In this document: positions 24,075 to 35,634 of the stretch, one piece after another
Position numbering within the stretch: the first letter of the stretch is position 1
How the letters are laid out: every line of letters begins with the position of its first letter
Origin: Chelonoidis abingdonii
Lineage: Eukaryota; Chordata; Testudines; Testudinidae
DNA: 64,000 nucleotides
NCBI RefSeq assembly: GCF_003597395.2
Contig: NC_133777.1
Coordinates: forward strand, 55,719,024 to 55,783,023
Direction of reading: 5' to 3'
Position numbers and translations under genes: made by a program
The notes under the pieces: generated by a model
Databases searched by the model: none
Seen by the model: only the letters and a program-made list of their open reading frames with translations
What the model was told of the DNA's origin: nothing

Positions 24075-25290
24075 TACTTGAAAAATGGTGCCCCTGGGGT
24101 ATCTGAAGTTGCTGAAAGAAACACTACAGTTACAAGAAAATTATGGCATTCAAAATTAGTGTTAATAAAGATTTAAAGATCTGCAGAAGTGAATTCTTAC
24201 CTTAATTTCTCTCTAGCACATTTTTAATGGCTTGATTCACAAAATCTTTGGCAGTACATACCAAGCTTATGAACTAATCAGTTTTATCTGACTATTTGAT
24301 AATTGTAGATAGTACAACTACTGTACCATGCAAGTACTGCCAGCAGGTCTCAAAGGTGTTTCTCAGATCATTGTTTTTCTGTCCTAGGGCAGGACTATTT
24401 AGGCACTGCAAACTTTGAAATAACCTCACTTCAGAATCTGCCTTTCACCAGGAGAGTCATTTTGGAGACTTCTTGTACAATGAGCAAAAAATCAGACACA
24501 CGATGCTTTTCAGCATTGCTTTTCCAAGCTCACTTTGTCTCTTGGGGCATGGAAGTGGTGGCTGTCTCTGGCAGAACAACATCATTTCAGAATTAATTTA
24601 CTGGAAATTCCTCTTTAATGGGTGCTTTTAGCTTACTAAATGTGGAAGTGATTTGCTAAGGAGTTGCAGTTGCTTCATCATCGTGTAAATAGGTTTCCTG
24701 AAAAATATGGTGGAGAGGTTGGTTGGGAGAGGAAAAATCTGTAGAAGGGATCCCTGGTGGGAGAATTGTGAGTTCCTGTTCTGGTGTTTCCTCTGAATTC
24801 TGCCTCTTTTTGGTTTGCATTCCCACAGAGAAAGAAAGGCAGTTGTGACGGCAGTGTCAGTATCTGCCAGATCACAAGGCAGTATGTGGGGAGGACCTGT
24901 GCCTCCTCAAGTCTCCCAGGGCCCAGACCTCTCCCCAACTTTCAAACAACAGTGCTTCAGTTCAGCTTTTTAAGGGAAGGGGAATTCCTCAGCATGGACC
25001 CGCCCTGTGCCAAAGCTAATACATCTTCTGCGTGGATTCACTGAATAGTTTGTATGGTTTCTCACACCTTTCCATAAGGGCCAGGGAAATCTCTGTACAC
25101 AGATGACAGTTCCCTCACCATTCTTCATAGGGTAGTGATAAGGCTTATACTTTAAGAAGACTGGGGGCCACAATAAATGAGTATTCCTATAGGTGTCATT
25201 AACTAAGAGCAAATTTGAACACGGATAATGTTAAAGCTATTATATATGGACCTGGATAACTGCCAAGGCTGCATCAAATATTCTGATTAG

Positions 25291-25358
25291 AGGCCAGGTC
25301 CAACTCCCATTAAAGCTGATGGGCATCTTTCCATTAACTTTACTTGGAGTTGGATTCC
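25291..25358. repeat. Imperfect hairpin repeat
   Basis: The left arm AGGCCAGGTCCAACTCCCAT faces the right arm, whose reverse complement is AGGGAATCCAACTCCAAGTA. Non-coding. Confidence 0.6.
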
Positions 25359-25745
25359 CTCCCTCCCTCCAAAAGGGTGCAGCATTAGAGAGGTGTGATA
25401 TCACTAGTGGCAAAAGCTGTGTACTAGATTACTGAATTGGAATCCATTGGCTTTTACCAAATGGGCAGAGTACAGTAGAGTCTTTGGAGGGTCTAGAAGA
25501 GAATACACACAGTGTCATACCTAAGGGTATGTCTACACTGCACGATTATTTTGAATTAGCTTAAACCGATATTACAAAACAGATCTAATAAAATCAGTTT
25601 AGCGCGTCCACAGTGGGATCACGAAATCGATTGTTTGCGTTCATGGTCCAAAGCTACCATCGATTTCAGGAGCGGTGCACTGTGGGTAGCTGTTCCTCAG
25701 CTATCCCATAGTTCCCACTTCCGATATGTTCCCACTTCCGTGTTT

Positions 25746-25910
25746 GAGAGCACAGTGCCTGATGCGGGCCAGAAAAACATTTGCCCCGGCTGTGGCTGCT
25801 GCCGGGTACAGCCTCACCCCTCCCTGTTGTGTAGGTTGAGAGCACAGTGCCTGATGGGAGAAAAAATTGCCCCGGGTGGTGCTGGGGTACAGCCTCACCC
25901 CTCCCTTTGT
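25746..25910 (+). repeat. Tandem duplication, 92-bp unit
   Basis: Two adjacent copies begin at GAGAGCACAGTGCCTGATG (25746 and 25838) and each ends in ACAGCCTCACCCCTCCCT. They differ by several substitutions and small gaps. They lie in the non-coding left part of the Harbinger element. Confidence 0.8.
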
Positions 25911-26113
25911 GAAGGCAGCCAGACAACCCTTTGTGCCTTTTTCCCGGAGTCATGTAGCAAACGCCATACACAGCAATCATGGACCCTGAGATCACAAACG
26001 TATCCTGACCGTTGTCAACACCTCGCGTACTCTCGGCTGACTATACTGAACAATGAACTGCAAAAGCAGGCAGGAGAGGAGGAGGCAGCTATTGCTGAGC
26101 GGCGAGGACAGCG

Positions 26114-27290
26114 ATGACGAGATGGAGGCAGATTCTCCATAACCGCTGGCCCCAGCGTTTGGAGCTACTGCTATTAAACGGGCTTCTTCTCCCATTGGAA
26201 CCGCCGAATTGGGCAGGAAAACCAAGACAGACTGGTGGGACTGCATTTGTTTTAACGGTGTGGGCACAATTCGCAGGGGCTGCGAACGTTTCGATGCGTA
26301 AGAGCACTTTCTTAGAAACTTTGCTGACCATGCTTCCCCTGCCTTGAAACGCCCCTAATTAAAAACCCCATGGAGCAGCCGCTCACAGGGAGACAGCGAG
26401 TGGCATAGCCCTCTGAAGCTTGCAACGCCACGACAGTACCGTCAGTCGAGGAATCAATTGGAGTGGGCCAAATCTACTGTGGGGCTGCAGTGATGCAAGT
26501 GCCAAAGCAATCGTTAAGCTGCTGCTACGAAAGTTGTGGACTCTGGGAAACGTGCAGGTGATAGTGGATGGCTTTGCTGCAATGGGTTTTCCGAACTGTG
26601 TGTGGCCATAGATGGAACCCATATCCCTATCTTGGCCAGAGCGCCAGGGCCCCAGTACGGAAACCGCAAGGGGTACTTTTCAATGGTGCTGCAAGCACTG
26701 GCCTGGACCACAAGGGCGTTTTCACCACATCCACGTGGGATGCCAGTAAGGGGTCATGAGCGCTCGCGTCTTCAGGAGCACTAGTCTGTTTAAACGGCTG
26801 CGCAAGGGAATTACTCCCAGACCAGAAAATAACTCGTTGGGATGTTGGAAATGCCTGTAGTTATTCCTGTGTTGACCAGCCTACCCCCTTGATGCCATGG
26901 TCATGAAGCCATACACTGGCAGCCTGACAGTGGCAGAGCGTTCACTACAGCTGAGCAAGTGCCGGATGGTGGTTAGAATGTGCTTTGGCCGTTTAAAGGG
27001 TCGCGTTGCGATCATTACTTACTCGCTCAGACCTCAGCCAAACCAATGTCCCGCTTGCTATTGCTGCCTTGCTGTGTGCTCCACAATTCTTTGTGAGACT
27101 AAGGGGAGACATTTATGGCTGGGTGGGGCTGAGGCAAATCACCTGGCCGCTGAGTACGAGCAGTCAGACACCAGGGCGATTAGTAAGAGCACACCTGGAG
27201 GCGCTGCGCATCAGAGAAGCCTTGAAAACGAGTTCAGCACGGCCAGGGTACGGTGTGACTCTGTTTGCTTCCCCTTGATGAACCTCCGCA
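26114..27290 (+). pseudogene. Harbinger DDE transposase relic
   Basis: Fragments in more than one frame line up with the Harbinger transposase. VIVDGFAAMGFPNC appears near 26560, then CVAIDGTHIPILARA (DDE aspartate codon GAT at 26611-26613), GNRKGYFSMVLQAL, and later MKPYTGSL and CFGRLKGR near 26980. The second catalytic position, expected as Asp in a GDxAYP motif, reads Asn (AAT at 26850-26852). The Glu expected before FGRLKGR is Arg-Met in this copy. Frameshifts separate the blocks, so it is not functional. Such transposases need a partner SANT/Myb protein, present on the other strand. Confidence 0.88.
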
Positions 27291-27733
27291 CTTGATGGAC
27301 TTATTCAGTGTAAGCAACCCACCCCCCCCTTTTGATTACAGGTTGTGAAGGAACTAAATTCAGTCTCGTTAAAAATCATTTATTATTCATTAAAAGTAAT
27401 TATGCATCTGTTAAAAATCATGTGTTTTTCCTTACTACTTTTCCCTGTAAGCAACCCACCCTCCCCCTTTCGATGTATCTTTATTACAAAGGAACTTATA
27501 AAAAGGGCAGAGAATTAGGAAGTATCCTGGCTGCTGTGCTTTGGAAGGAGGGGGAAGGAAAGGCCATTAAGCACATTTGTAGCGTAATTACAGCCTTTAC
27601 TTGAACTCTCCAGGGGGGTGGAGGAGTAGGCGGGTGCAGAAAGCCTTCCCCCACGCGTTCTTACACGTCTGGGTGAGGAGATATGGGACGTGGCTTGCAG
27701 GGAGGTATTAACAGGGGTTGCAGCGGCATCTTG

Positions 27734-29440
27734 CTACTGGCTGCTCTTCCTGAAGATCCACCATGCATTGGAGGATATCAGTTTGAGCACGCAGAAGATC
27801 CAGCGTTGCATCTCGCCAACGCTGGTCTTCCTGCCTAGCCCTCTCAGATCGTCACTGGCATCTTTCCTGTACTTTGCTACCACATCCTTCCAATCATTCT
27901 GTTTATCCCTCTCATTGCGTGTTACTTCAATAATTTCTGTGAACATTTCATCTCGCATCTTCTTCTTCCTCTGCCGTTCAGAGCACGCCCCTGTATCGTG
28001 GACTCTGCAGAGAAATGTGCAGCTGCATGGGGGAGGCAAACCAGGGTGATAAGTATGTGAAAGATACTTTTACAGAACAATGCTAGTACTCTTTCACAAA
28101 GAACACTATCCACCTTCAGAGCACATGTGATCTCTATACAATGTCGCATTTTGTATCGTTTAAATTCAGGTCTGTGTGACTGGTGTGGCACACACACAAG
28201 ACGCAGGTACGGCCACCCTACATCCACGCGGCGATGGTAAGTAAGCTTTAAAAGTTTGACTTCTCGCCGTTCATATACACATGATCTATATGATGCCTTG
28301 CTTGCTCTGTTAAGGAGAACCTGCAAAGCCCAACCCCCCTCTTTCATCCACCAACAGCGCATGGCTCCATCATATACGAGCGCTGCTAGTGCTCACCCTA
28401 CTTCACCCCCGCCAGCGCGTTGCTGGTAGCTGGGAAGAATCCTGCTTGCCAGACGCTGAAACTCGTCGTATCCCTCCTCCCATCCCCCCGCTCAGGCCAA
28501 GTAGCAAAATCGCCATTCTGCCCCTATTTACATTCCTGATTTTCTACAAGGTAAAAATGGATGATATCTCTCTCCTGAAATAGCACCGCAGGAGGCAGAT
28601 CGTTGTTTCTGCAATGCCTTCAGTGCAATGCCTTCAATGCCTGCAGTACCAAATTCTTGCAAATGCATGGCGTGAAAAGTTACTACTATGGGGAACGGTA
28701 AGGCTGCCTTGGCAGAAATGTTCTCATATATCATAATGCTTTTTGAGTTCCTCCACGATCGATTCATGAGATTAATTTGGAGGATTTTTGCTCCATCCCC
28801 AGACAGTTAACGAAATTTTCCTGTAACCTTAAGGCTGCGACTGCAGCAAAAGCCCTGGTGTCAATGCAATCTAAAAAAACCATCTTGTTTTTAATCCGTG
28901 TTTGATACAGAATGAAGGCACACTACGGAGGTCGCTTCCATGGCTTCACTGTCTGGGCTTGTCGCTTGGGAGTGCAGGGACTGTAATTCTGGGGTCTCAA
29001 AAAGATCCTGGCTGTTGGGGTTTACGGACTGCTGTGTGCTCTCACCATGCTTCTTCATCCTCATCTTCCTCTCCATCTTCCCCTCGGCTACATCCTCAGA
29101 ACACTTGATATTCAATCCCAAAGTCTGAATCCACGGACAGGGGGGGCACTGGTAGCGCTGAACCCCCAAAATTGCATGTAGTTCAGCATAGAAGCGGCAT
29201 GTTTTCGGCTCAGAGCCTGACCTTCCGTTTGCTTCTCTGGTTTCTGGTAGGCCTGCCTAAGCTCCTTGACTTTTACTCTGCACTGCAGGGATCCCTGCTG
29301 TGCCCTTTTTCAGCCATAGACTTTAAATTCTTTCAAAAACTTTTCATTGTCTTTTGGAACGCAGTGCTGTGAGCACTGAGTCCTCACCCCAGATAGCGAT
29401 CAGATCCACGAACCTCCTGTGTGGTCCAAGCTGGCGCTCT
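27734..29440 (-). pseudogene. Harbinger SANT/Myb-like DNA-binding protein relic
   Basis: Reading the reverse strand from ~29440 to 27734, AWTTQEV lies in one frame and DLIAIWGEDSVLTALRSKRQ in another. TREANGRSGSEPKTCRFY and AELHAILG follow, the trihelix (SANT/Myb-like) signature of MSANTD-type proteins. An acidic/Ser-rich middle with NSQDLFETPELQS (28891-29169) is next, then a C-terminal basic coiled-coil-like end (ERQRKKKMRDEMFTEIIE, 27734-28039). In-frame stops and frameshifts break it. Trihelix proteins of this class load Harbinger transposase on DNA. Order and strand fit the element. Confidence 0.82.
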
Positions 29441-31169
29441 TCTTCGGATTATCAGGAGACTGCATTGTTACCAGTGATATGAGCTCTGTGCTCACCTGTG
29501 TGTGTGCTGACCCTCACGCTGGACAATCAGGAAATGGAATTCAAAAGTCGCGGGGATTCAGGCTTTTTCCTGTTTACCTGGCCAGTGCATCACAGTGTAG
29601 TGTCGATGCTATCATGAGTGCCCCTGTCACAATGGTTCAGAAACCAAATTGGGAGTGGCTCACTTGGGACAGAGTCAATCGTCCCTTCTTGTTTCTAAAA
29701 ATAGAGTACGTCCTGCCTGGACTGCATAGCCCCGGCTGCCTGTTCCAAGTGCCCCCCCTCCGCGCGGTATGTCACGAATAAGTCTATGTTTCTTATTCTT
29801 GTATTCCTCACGACTGCATGACAGAATGGGGGGGACCCTGCCACGGTAGCTGTGGAGGGTTGGAGAGAAGGGAAGCTATGGGTGCTGTCTTGGCGGGGGA
29901 ACCCCCTGTTAATACAGTCACAGAGTAGCTGCGCTCTTCTAATACACTGACTCTTCTTGTAGGCGGACAACTCTATTTTAGAAACATAAGGGAGGGATTG
30001 ACTCAGTGGCCAGTGAGTCGAATCCCAAGTTTGCCTTTTGCGTTGCGCCCCAGCTGATTTTAGCCAGGGGCAATCATGATAGCAGTGGACAGTTCAGAGA
30101 AGGAGAAATAACCGTCATATCATTGCCAGTTTTCTCCCAGCAGTAGACGTACAGAACGACTGTAACCATCTGTGCTATCATTGCAAAAGCAATTGAATGC
30201 TGGTGTTAGCGGCGAGTGTCGCCTCTGTCTCCGCGCATCTAGTACACCAAATGGTGACGGAAAAACAAAGAGCGGACGGTCTCTAGGGCTGCCGGGCTAT
30301 TGTTTCTGCAAGGCAGTCCAGAGAAAATGTGCGAAGGACTGTCTGCTGATGTTTTCCCGGAGCAAGGAATGGACTGACAACATTTACCCAGAACCCACCA
30401 CGCACCATAACAATTAGCCTCAGGGTGCGGGGATCATGGGGAAGGGAAGGGGGTTGCTGAGGACTCCAGCTATCCACCAGTCTCAGCAGGCTTTGAAAAC
30501 TATTTGCATTCTTGGCGGAGCGGCCCCAATGTCTGTAGCTTTACAAAGCGCGGTGTTCGAATTTAGCGCTACTCCTCTCGTCTGGGAGGAGTTCCGAAAT
30601 CGATTTAAGGAGCCGTTTAACTCGATATTAATGACGACGTCGTGTGAACGGGTACAGCATTAAATCGGTATATCGGCCATTAAACCGATTTAAAGTCGCA
30701 GTGTAGACCTGGCCTAAGTGTAATGTGCATAGCTGTGTCACATACACTCCTGCCCTTTGTGTTAACTGTCACACTGTAGATCCTACTACTTAACTCTCAT
30801 AAGGGAATGCTAAGTTGTCATGGATATCCATGCTCTGCAAACAGATTAAAACTACATATATTTCTTTCATATGCTTGATTCCCCACAAATATTAACCCAC
30901 TCATATGGAAATTAGGTGGACCTTTCATTCACATGTGCATCTATACGTGAACATAACTGAGTGGTATTTTGCAGCTTGTTAGGGCACCGATCACACAGGT
31001 GAAATAAGTAGCCTTTTGGCGAGTGACAGAAGTTTGACTCTTCTCCAACACCTTTTCCAATCTCTCTTTTGAAGAGTTGTCCAGGCTCTACTTACAGATT
31101 GTTCTGTACTGTATCTGATCTCTTGCATGTGTCCATTTCAAAAGCATCCAATGAAACTTGATCCCGATC

Positions 31170-31339
31170 CAGTGCTTATTTTGTGCCAGGGCTGAGTCCT
31201 GGCACCTCTAAGCTTGGCAATTCATAGTCCTGGCACCTTTGGGTTTGCCGCATCATTTATGAAAGTAACAAAAATTGCTCGAGCCCCAGCACCTAATTGC
31301 TTGAGCCTCGGCACCTCTTTCATTACAGATTAAGCACTG
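31170..31339. mobile_element. Short hAT MITE, 170 bp
   Basis: Ends CAGTGCTTATTTTGTG and GATTAAGCACTG are inverted repeats. The 8-bp flanks TCCCGATC and TCCTGATC match at 7 of 8 positions. The interior repeats GCCAGGGCTGAG, GCACCTCTAAG and CGAGCCCCAGCACC units. Confidence 0.8.
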
Positions 31340-31347
31340 TCCTGATC

Positions 31348-31745
31348 TCATAGACTTTAAGGTCAGAAGGGATCATTATGATCATCTAGTCTGACCTCCT
31401 GCACAATGCAGGCCACAGAATTTCACCCACCCACTCCTGTAACAAACCCCTAACCTATATCTGAGTTATTGAAGTCCTCAAATTGTGGTTTGAAGAGCTC
31501 AAGCTGCAGAGAATCCTCCAGCAAGTGACCCGTGCTGCATGCTGCAGAGTAAGGCGAAAAACCTCCAGGACCTCTGTCAGTCTGCCCTGGAGGAAAATTC
31601 CTTCCCGACCCCAAATATGGCAATCAGTTAAATCCTGAACATGTGGGCAAGACTCACCAGCCAGCACCCAGGAAATAATTCTCTGTAGTAACTCAGATCC
31701 CATGGCTGTCAAGCTAGCATACTTGACAAATTCTGAACTCATTCT
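31348..31745 (-). mobile_element. CR1 LINE 3' end (reverse)
   Basis: The start TCATAGACTTTAAGGTCAG, then GATCATCTAGTCTGACCTCC, is the reverse complement of the CR1 3' terminus. Also present are CCTCCAGCAAGTGACCCGTG and GGAGGAAAATTCCTTCCCGA, which are CR1 3'UTR landmarks. Confidence 0.85.
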
Positions 31746-32091
31746 AGAAAGGAAAAAGAAAAAATGTTTAAAAAAAAAGTAAGCAGAAATTCCATTAATA
31801 CTAAATAAAAGCTACTGAAGGCTCCTCCTTTCTGAACGGCTAGCTAACATTAGAACAAACTCAAGCCTTAAAGAATGATCAAGTAACAGTATAACCTATG
31901 AAATTTATGAGAGACAAAGTGTTCCTTAAATCCTTTTGTTAAGGAAACGGTATCCTTAAATTTAAGGGGAATTATCCGCCATTCATATTTTGATGCATGA
32001 AACTCTTCATTTAGCATAGTTTGTAAGAGCTACCATATTATAAGCATAGCCTGATGTTGAAAATGTTAGTGCCGTTAATAGTACTTTGAAG

Positions 32092-32285
32092 CGGAGGAAT
32101 AGCTCCGTTAGTGTGAGCATTGGCCTGCTAAACTCAGGGTTGTGAGTTCAGTCTTGTGAGGGGGCCTACTTAGGGATTCTGGGGCAAAAATCAGTACTGT
32201 GGTCCTGCTAGTGGGGCAGGGGGCTGGACTCGATGTCTCAATTTCAGAGTCCCTTTCAGTTTCTATTAAGATACGTATATCTCCT
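32092..32285 (+). repeat. Cry-type tRNA-derived SINE
   Basis: A head with GGAGGAATAGCTCC, TGAGCATTGGCCTGCTAAAC and a B-box-like GGGTTGTGAGTTCAGTC is followed by GGGGCAAAAATCAGTACTGT and GGGGGCTGGACTCGATGTCT. The copy is diverged, and an inserted base breaks the A box. Confidence 0.85.
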
Positions 32286-32718
32286 TTTTTCTCTTTTAAA
32301 TTTCTGGGGACTAAATAGGACTTTTGTATGTTACAAATATATCTCTTCTGATGCATTTAATATGGGATGTTGGACACCCTGAAAGTTAACAACAGTAAGT
32401 ATCCTGGTAATGCAATTTTAGGTCATGGTGTATCCAGTAGGAAAAAATGTAACGAGCAGTTAACAGACAAACACTTCGTACAGTATTTCTGGTCATCAGT
32501 TGAACCAATGCTTTCCATTATCCCATTAAAGTCAATTATGCTTCAAACCTGTAAAACTTGTAAACAAATCCCCCCCCCCCCATTTTTCCCCCCCCCCCAA
32601 ATAAGAGTTTTCTGAGTCTGGAAATCGTAATCAAAAAGGGTTTCCCTGACTTCATGCACTGTCTTTTCTCTTTTTTTTGTGTGCATCTGTCTGCTTTCTT
32701 TTTTATGCTGCTACTCAG

Positions 32719-32754
32719 AGGATGCAAAAGGCGGCTAAAATCAAGAAAAAAGCG
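32719..32754 (+). CDS. APBA2: APBA2 36-nt cassette-type exon in PTB domain
   Basis: Twelve codons, phase 0-0, read RMQKAAKIKKKA. The acceptor is CTACTCAG and the donor is a weak GTGTGT. The basic insert lies in a PTB loop between the first exon of the domain and the strand exon at 36234. The residues match APBA2; APBA1 has a related but different basic stretch. A symmetric exon this short with a poor donor could be skipped without a frame change, and such skipping would remove only the Lys-rich loop. It is too short for ORF calling and was found by reading between flanking PTB exons. Confidence 0.92.
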
Positions 32755-33811
32755 GTGTGTAAACTGTTTTTCTTGAATGCTAATGTTTGTTTACACTTTT
32801 GTTGTCCTTGCTCCCTGTGGAGTGTTGTGTTTTTCATTACAGATCCTCATAAAGTCATAATTTTGGTGTTACTTGTTTAATAGCAGGCCACTGATGGAAC
32901 AAGAAACACTTGTTTATTTCTTTCATCTTCCACTTGCTGGAGTGCCTGTCTGTTGCTGCTCTTCTTCTGTTTAATGTCACAGTGTCCTGTGGTTTGTTCA
33001 GTCCGAATAAACAGCCAATTTTATGATGGGGAGAATTTTTAAAAATCTAATGCTTATGTTTGTTTTAACAAGAGAGGCAATTAATGCTGATGACGTTATT
33101 TGATATGACTGTGACTTATTGTGGTTGTATTTATTAAATTATTCTGGATATTTAAGCACACACAAAGTGTAATTTTCCAAGTCAAGATGGTAACTACCAC
33201 AATTTCCTGATGAGATATTTCACCCAATTACACAAAATATACATCAGTAGGGTCAGGCTAAATGTAATTGTCAAAACTGTCATTAGAGTGAATCTCATTA
33301 TTTGTGATAGTCTTGATTTTAAGTGATGCAGTTAGTTCTTTGCCAAAGTATGGTGTGGATTTCACTCTTTGCATGTTGTTTGACCCACCTGGAATATAAT
33401 TAACAAAACAAAAATGCATTTCTTTAATTTTTTTTTGACTGAATTCAGTGCTGGTTAGTGTTCCTGGATTGATACCCCTTGGAGAACAAAGTCATCTCTT
33501 TTCCCACAAATATAGGTAGAGTGCAGGAAGCAATAGAGCATGCTTCCCTATGCTGCTTCATCAGTGAGCCAAGCCTCAGCTGGAAGGGAACACCTCTTCT
33601 GATGAAGGTGTAGTTCAGGCTCCGTGGCCATTCAGTCCTTTGTTTCTGCTGAGACTGCAAACAAGGGTGCTACTCTGTGTCCATTGTGATGGTAGATATT
33701 GTGATGTGGGCACTTCTCTACTAAAAACTAGATTGGTAATGGGATATAGAGTCTTTCACCTCTAGGTCTCTGATCCTAACTCAACACAACTCAGAAGTGA
33801 CCAGACGTTCT

Positions 33812-35440
33812 CCTTTGAGTGCTTGTCGATACGCTCATTCCACTGACGGTGCGCATGCACCTCATATGCGCGCTAGAGATCAGAGTCTTTGTGGCCAGCA
33901 GTACTCATAGAGTGTACATACTGTCTTCAATCCTCATGCTCCGCTGTTAGAGAACATAAGGGTGAGGCACAAAGACCGCCATTCAGTTCCTCTCAAAGTC
34001 TCACAGTTTAGAGTCGGAGCCCAACTGTCCAAAAGACTGCCAACCTTTCCCTTAGAGTTTTTAACAGTAGTTTTTACAGTTCAGTTTATAGTGTTGGCTT
34101 TTATGGTTTTTAATTGTAATCATTTGGTTGCTTGTTGCAACCTTCAGTTGTTAGAATGACTTTTTGTCACTGGTATGGCATCGTCCAGTTCTCCTGTATT
34201 CAAATGCAGGCCTTCATGTGAGGGAGCTATTCTAGCTCATATGGAAGCTCAAAGTGCCGCTATTGTGAGGGAGAATCACACATTACTGTAAATGTATGAT
34301 TTGCAAGTCTTTCAGCTCCTGAGAGAAGGACAGAGGCCCGCCTTCAGGTTTCCCTAATGATTAAATCTTGATCTGCTTCTGAACCACCCCCTCCTGTAAT
34401 TGTTCTTTCTGTATTTTAGCCTCTGATCCTATCTCATTTTCACTGGCATTCACTATGTTAGATGTCCAATCTCTACTAAACTTTTTGGTGAAAACTGAAA
34501 CAAAGTCATTTAGAACTTCTGCAATTTCCACCTCTCACAAGGCAGTTAAAAATATCAGACGCCTCCTAAAGGTGTGGAATTCTTTTACACACACCCTACT
34601 GGATTCTCACTTGTGGTCACCATGAAAAATGAAAAAACAAAACAATTCAGGTTCACGCCAAAGGATTGGGAGCCAAAGAGACTAGATTTATCTGACCAGA
34701 AAGCCTATTCCTTAACAAGCCTACAGTTTTGGCTCGCCAATTATCAGGCATAATGGCCAGGTATGACTTTTATATACACAAGACACTGCTTGTCTTTGTG
34801 GATAGCCTGCCCAATAAGATCTGTGAGGACTTCACACTGCTAGTTAAAGATGGCCAACTTGTAGCCAGGACAAGTCTCCAAGCAGTGCTCAACATGGTGG
34901 ATACAACTACAAGGTAAGTGGCAGTGGTGGTCATTATGTGATGGACATTGTGACTTGGGAGACTGGGATTCCCCAGAGAAGTCCAAACGACCGTGGAGGA
35001 TCTGCCTTTCGAAGGAGCTGAATTCTTCATCTCTTAGACAAACAAGGCCCTCCACTTGCCTAAGGAATCATAAGCCACCCTTGTTCCCTTGTAGTCTACA
35101 TGCTAGTTCTCCAGAGGAAACACATAAAACAATCATATCCTTCGCAGAGACCTATCGCCCAGCCCCTCTACCACCAAAGGTCATCAGAAGCACCCAGGGA
35201 ATGACAGCGTTTCCACAGGAGGGGACAACCCACTGCTCTGTCACAAATTAACTAATCTTCCCAGTCCCAGAAACGCTCATTTTGATGGAATGGTTGAGAG
35301 ATGTGCTCTACTTCCAATGATTCTAGAAATTCACTAGCTTGCTTCAGGCATGCTTAATCCTTCATCACCACTGACCAATGGGCCATGGACACAACAACAC
35401 ATGGCTACTCCATCCAGTTTTCTGCACATCAACAGTGGGA
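33812..35440 (+). mobile_element. Diverged DIRS retrotransposon relic (5' and gag part)
   Basis: The start CTTTGAGTGCTTGTCGATAC, then GCGCATGCACC, parallels the 5' end of the DIRS copy at 60049. Fragments of the same gag occur: MARYDFYIHKTLLVF near 34750, then ARTSLQAVLNMVDTTTR near 34870, and VEDLPFEGAEFF near 34990. These match HYNYNTW, ARTSLQASLTP and IQDLPFEGQGLF in the terminal element. Stops and gaps disrupt it and no RT remains. Confidence 0.78.
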
Positions 35441-35450
35441 TGTACATCAA

Positions 35451-35634
35451 GGGGAGGGATAGCTCAGTGGTTTGAGGATTGGCCTGCTAAACTCAGAGTT
35501 GTGAGTTCAGTCCTTGAGGGGGCCTCTGAGGGATCTGGGGCAAAAATCAGTACTTGGTCCTGCTAGTGAAACCAGAGGGCTGGACTCGATGATCTTTTGG
35601 GGTCCCTTCCTGTTCTGTGAGATAGGTATATTAG
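35451..35634 (+). repeat. Cry-type tRNA-derived SINE
   Basis: GGGGAGGGATAGCTCAGTGG and GATTGGCCTGCTAAACTCAG form the tRNA-like A-box part. The B box is GTTGTGAGTTCAGTCC. A tail carries GGGGCAAAAATCAGTACTTG and GGCTGGACTCGATGATCTTT. It is the clearest of the three Cry copies here. Confidence 0.92.

Larger units (their letters stand above)
22300..25524 (+). other. APBA2 intron 22300-32718, first part
   Basis: Contains a Harbinger-like MITE (~23320-23615), a TA-flanked MITE (23884-24074) and a hairpin repeat (25291-25358). In 22300-23310 and 24080-25285 I see only AT-rich sequence and short ORFs with no supported genes. Confidence 0.6.
25525..30714 (+). mobile_element. Harbinger (PIF) transposon, 5.2 kb, decayed but both genes traceable
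   Basis: The left end GGGTATGTCTACACTGC and the inverted right end GGCCAGGTCTACACTGC are bounded by identical TAA (25522-25524, 30715-30717), the 3-bp TWA duplication typical of Harbinger. Inside are a transposase relic on + (26114-27290) and a SANT/Myb-like DNA-binding protein relic on - (27734-29440). The convergent layout of two genes is usual for autonomous Harbingers. The 30,500-30,714 segment has ATCGATTT and TAAACCG repeats like the left end. The element fills half of a 10.4-kb APBA2 intron. Confidence 0.9.
30718..32718 (+). other. APBA2 intron 22300-32718, last part
   Basis: Holds a short hAT (31170-31339), a reverse CR1 fragment (31348-31745) and a Cry SINE (32092-32285). A C-run pair near 32570-32600 precedes the microexon acceptor. 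The rest I do not recognise. Confidence 0.6.

Noticed and set aside
35451..35520. tRNA gene candidate
   Set aside because: A and B box-like motifs are those of a Cry-type SINE head. There is no complete cloverleaf or terminal acceptor stem.
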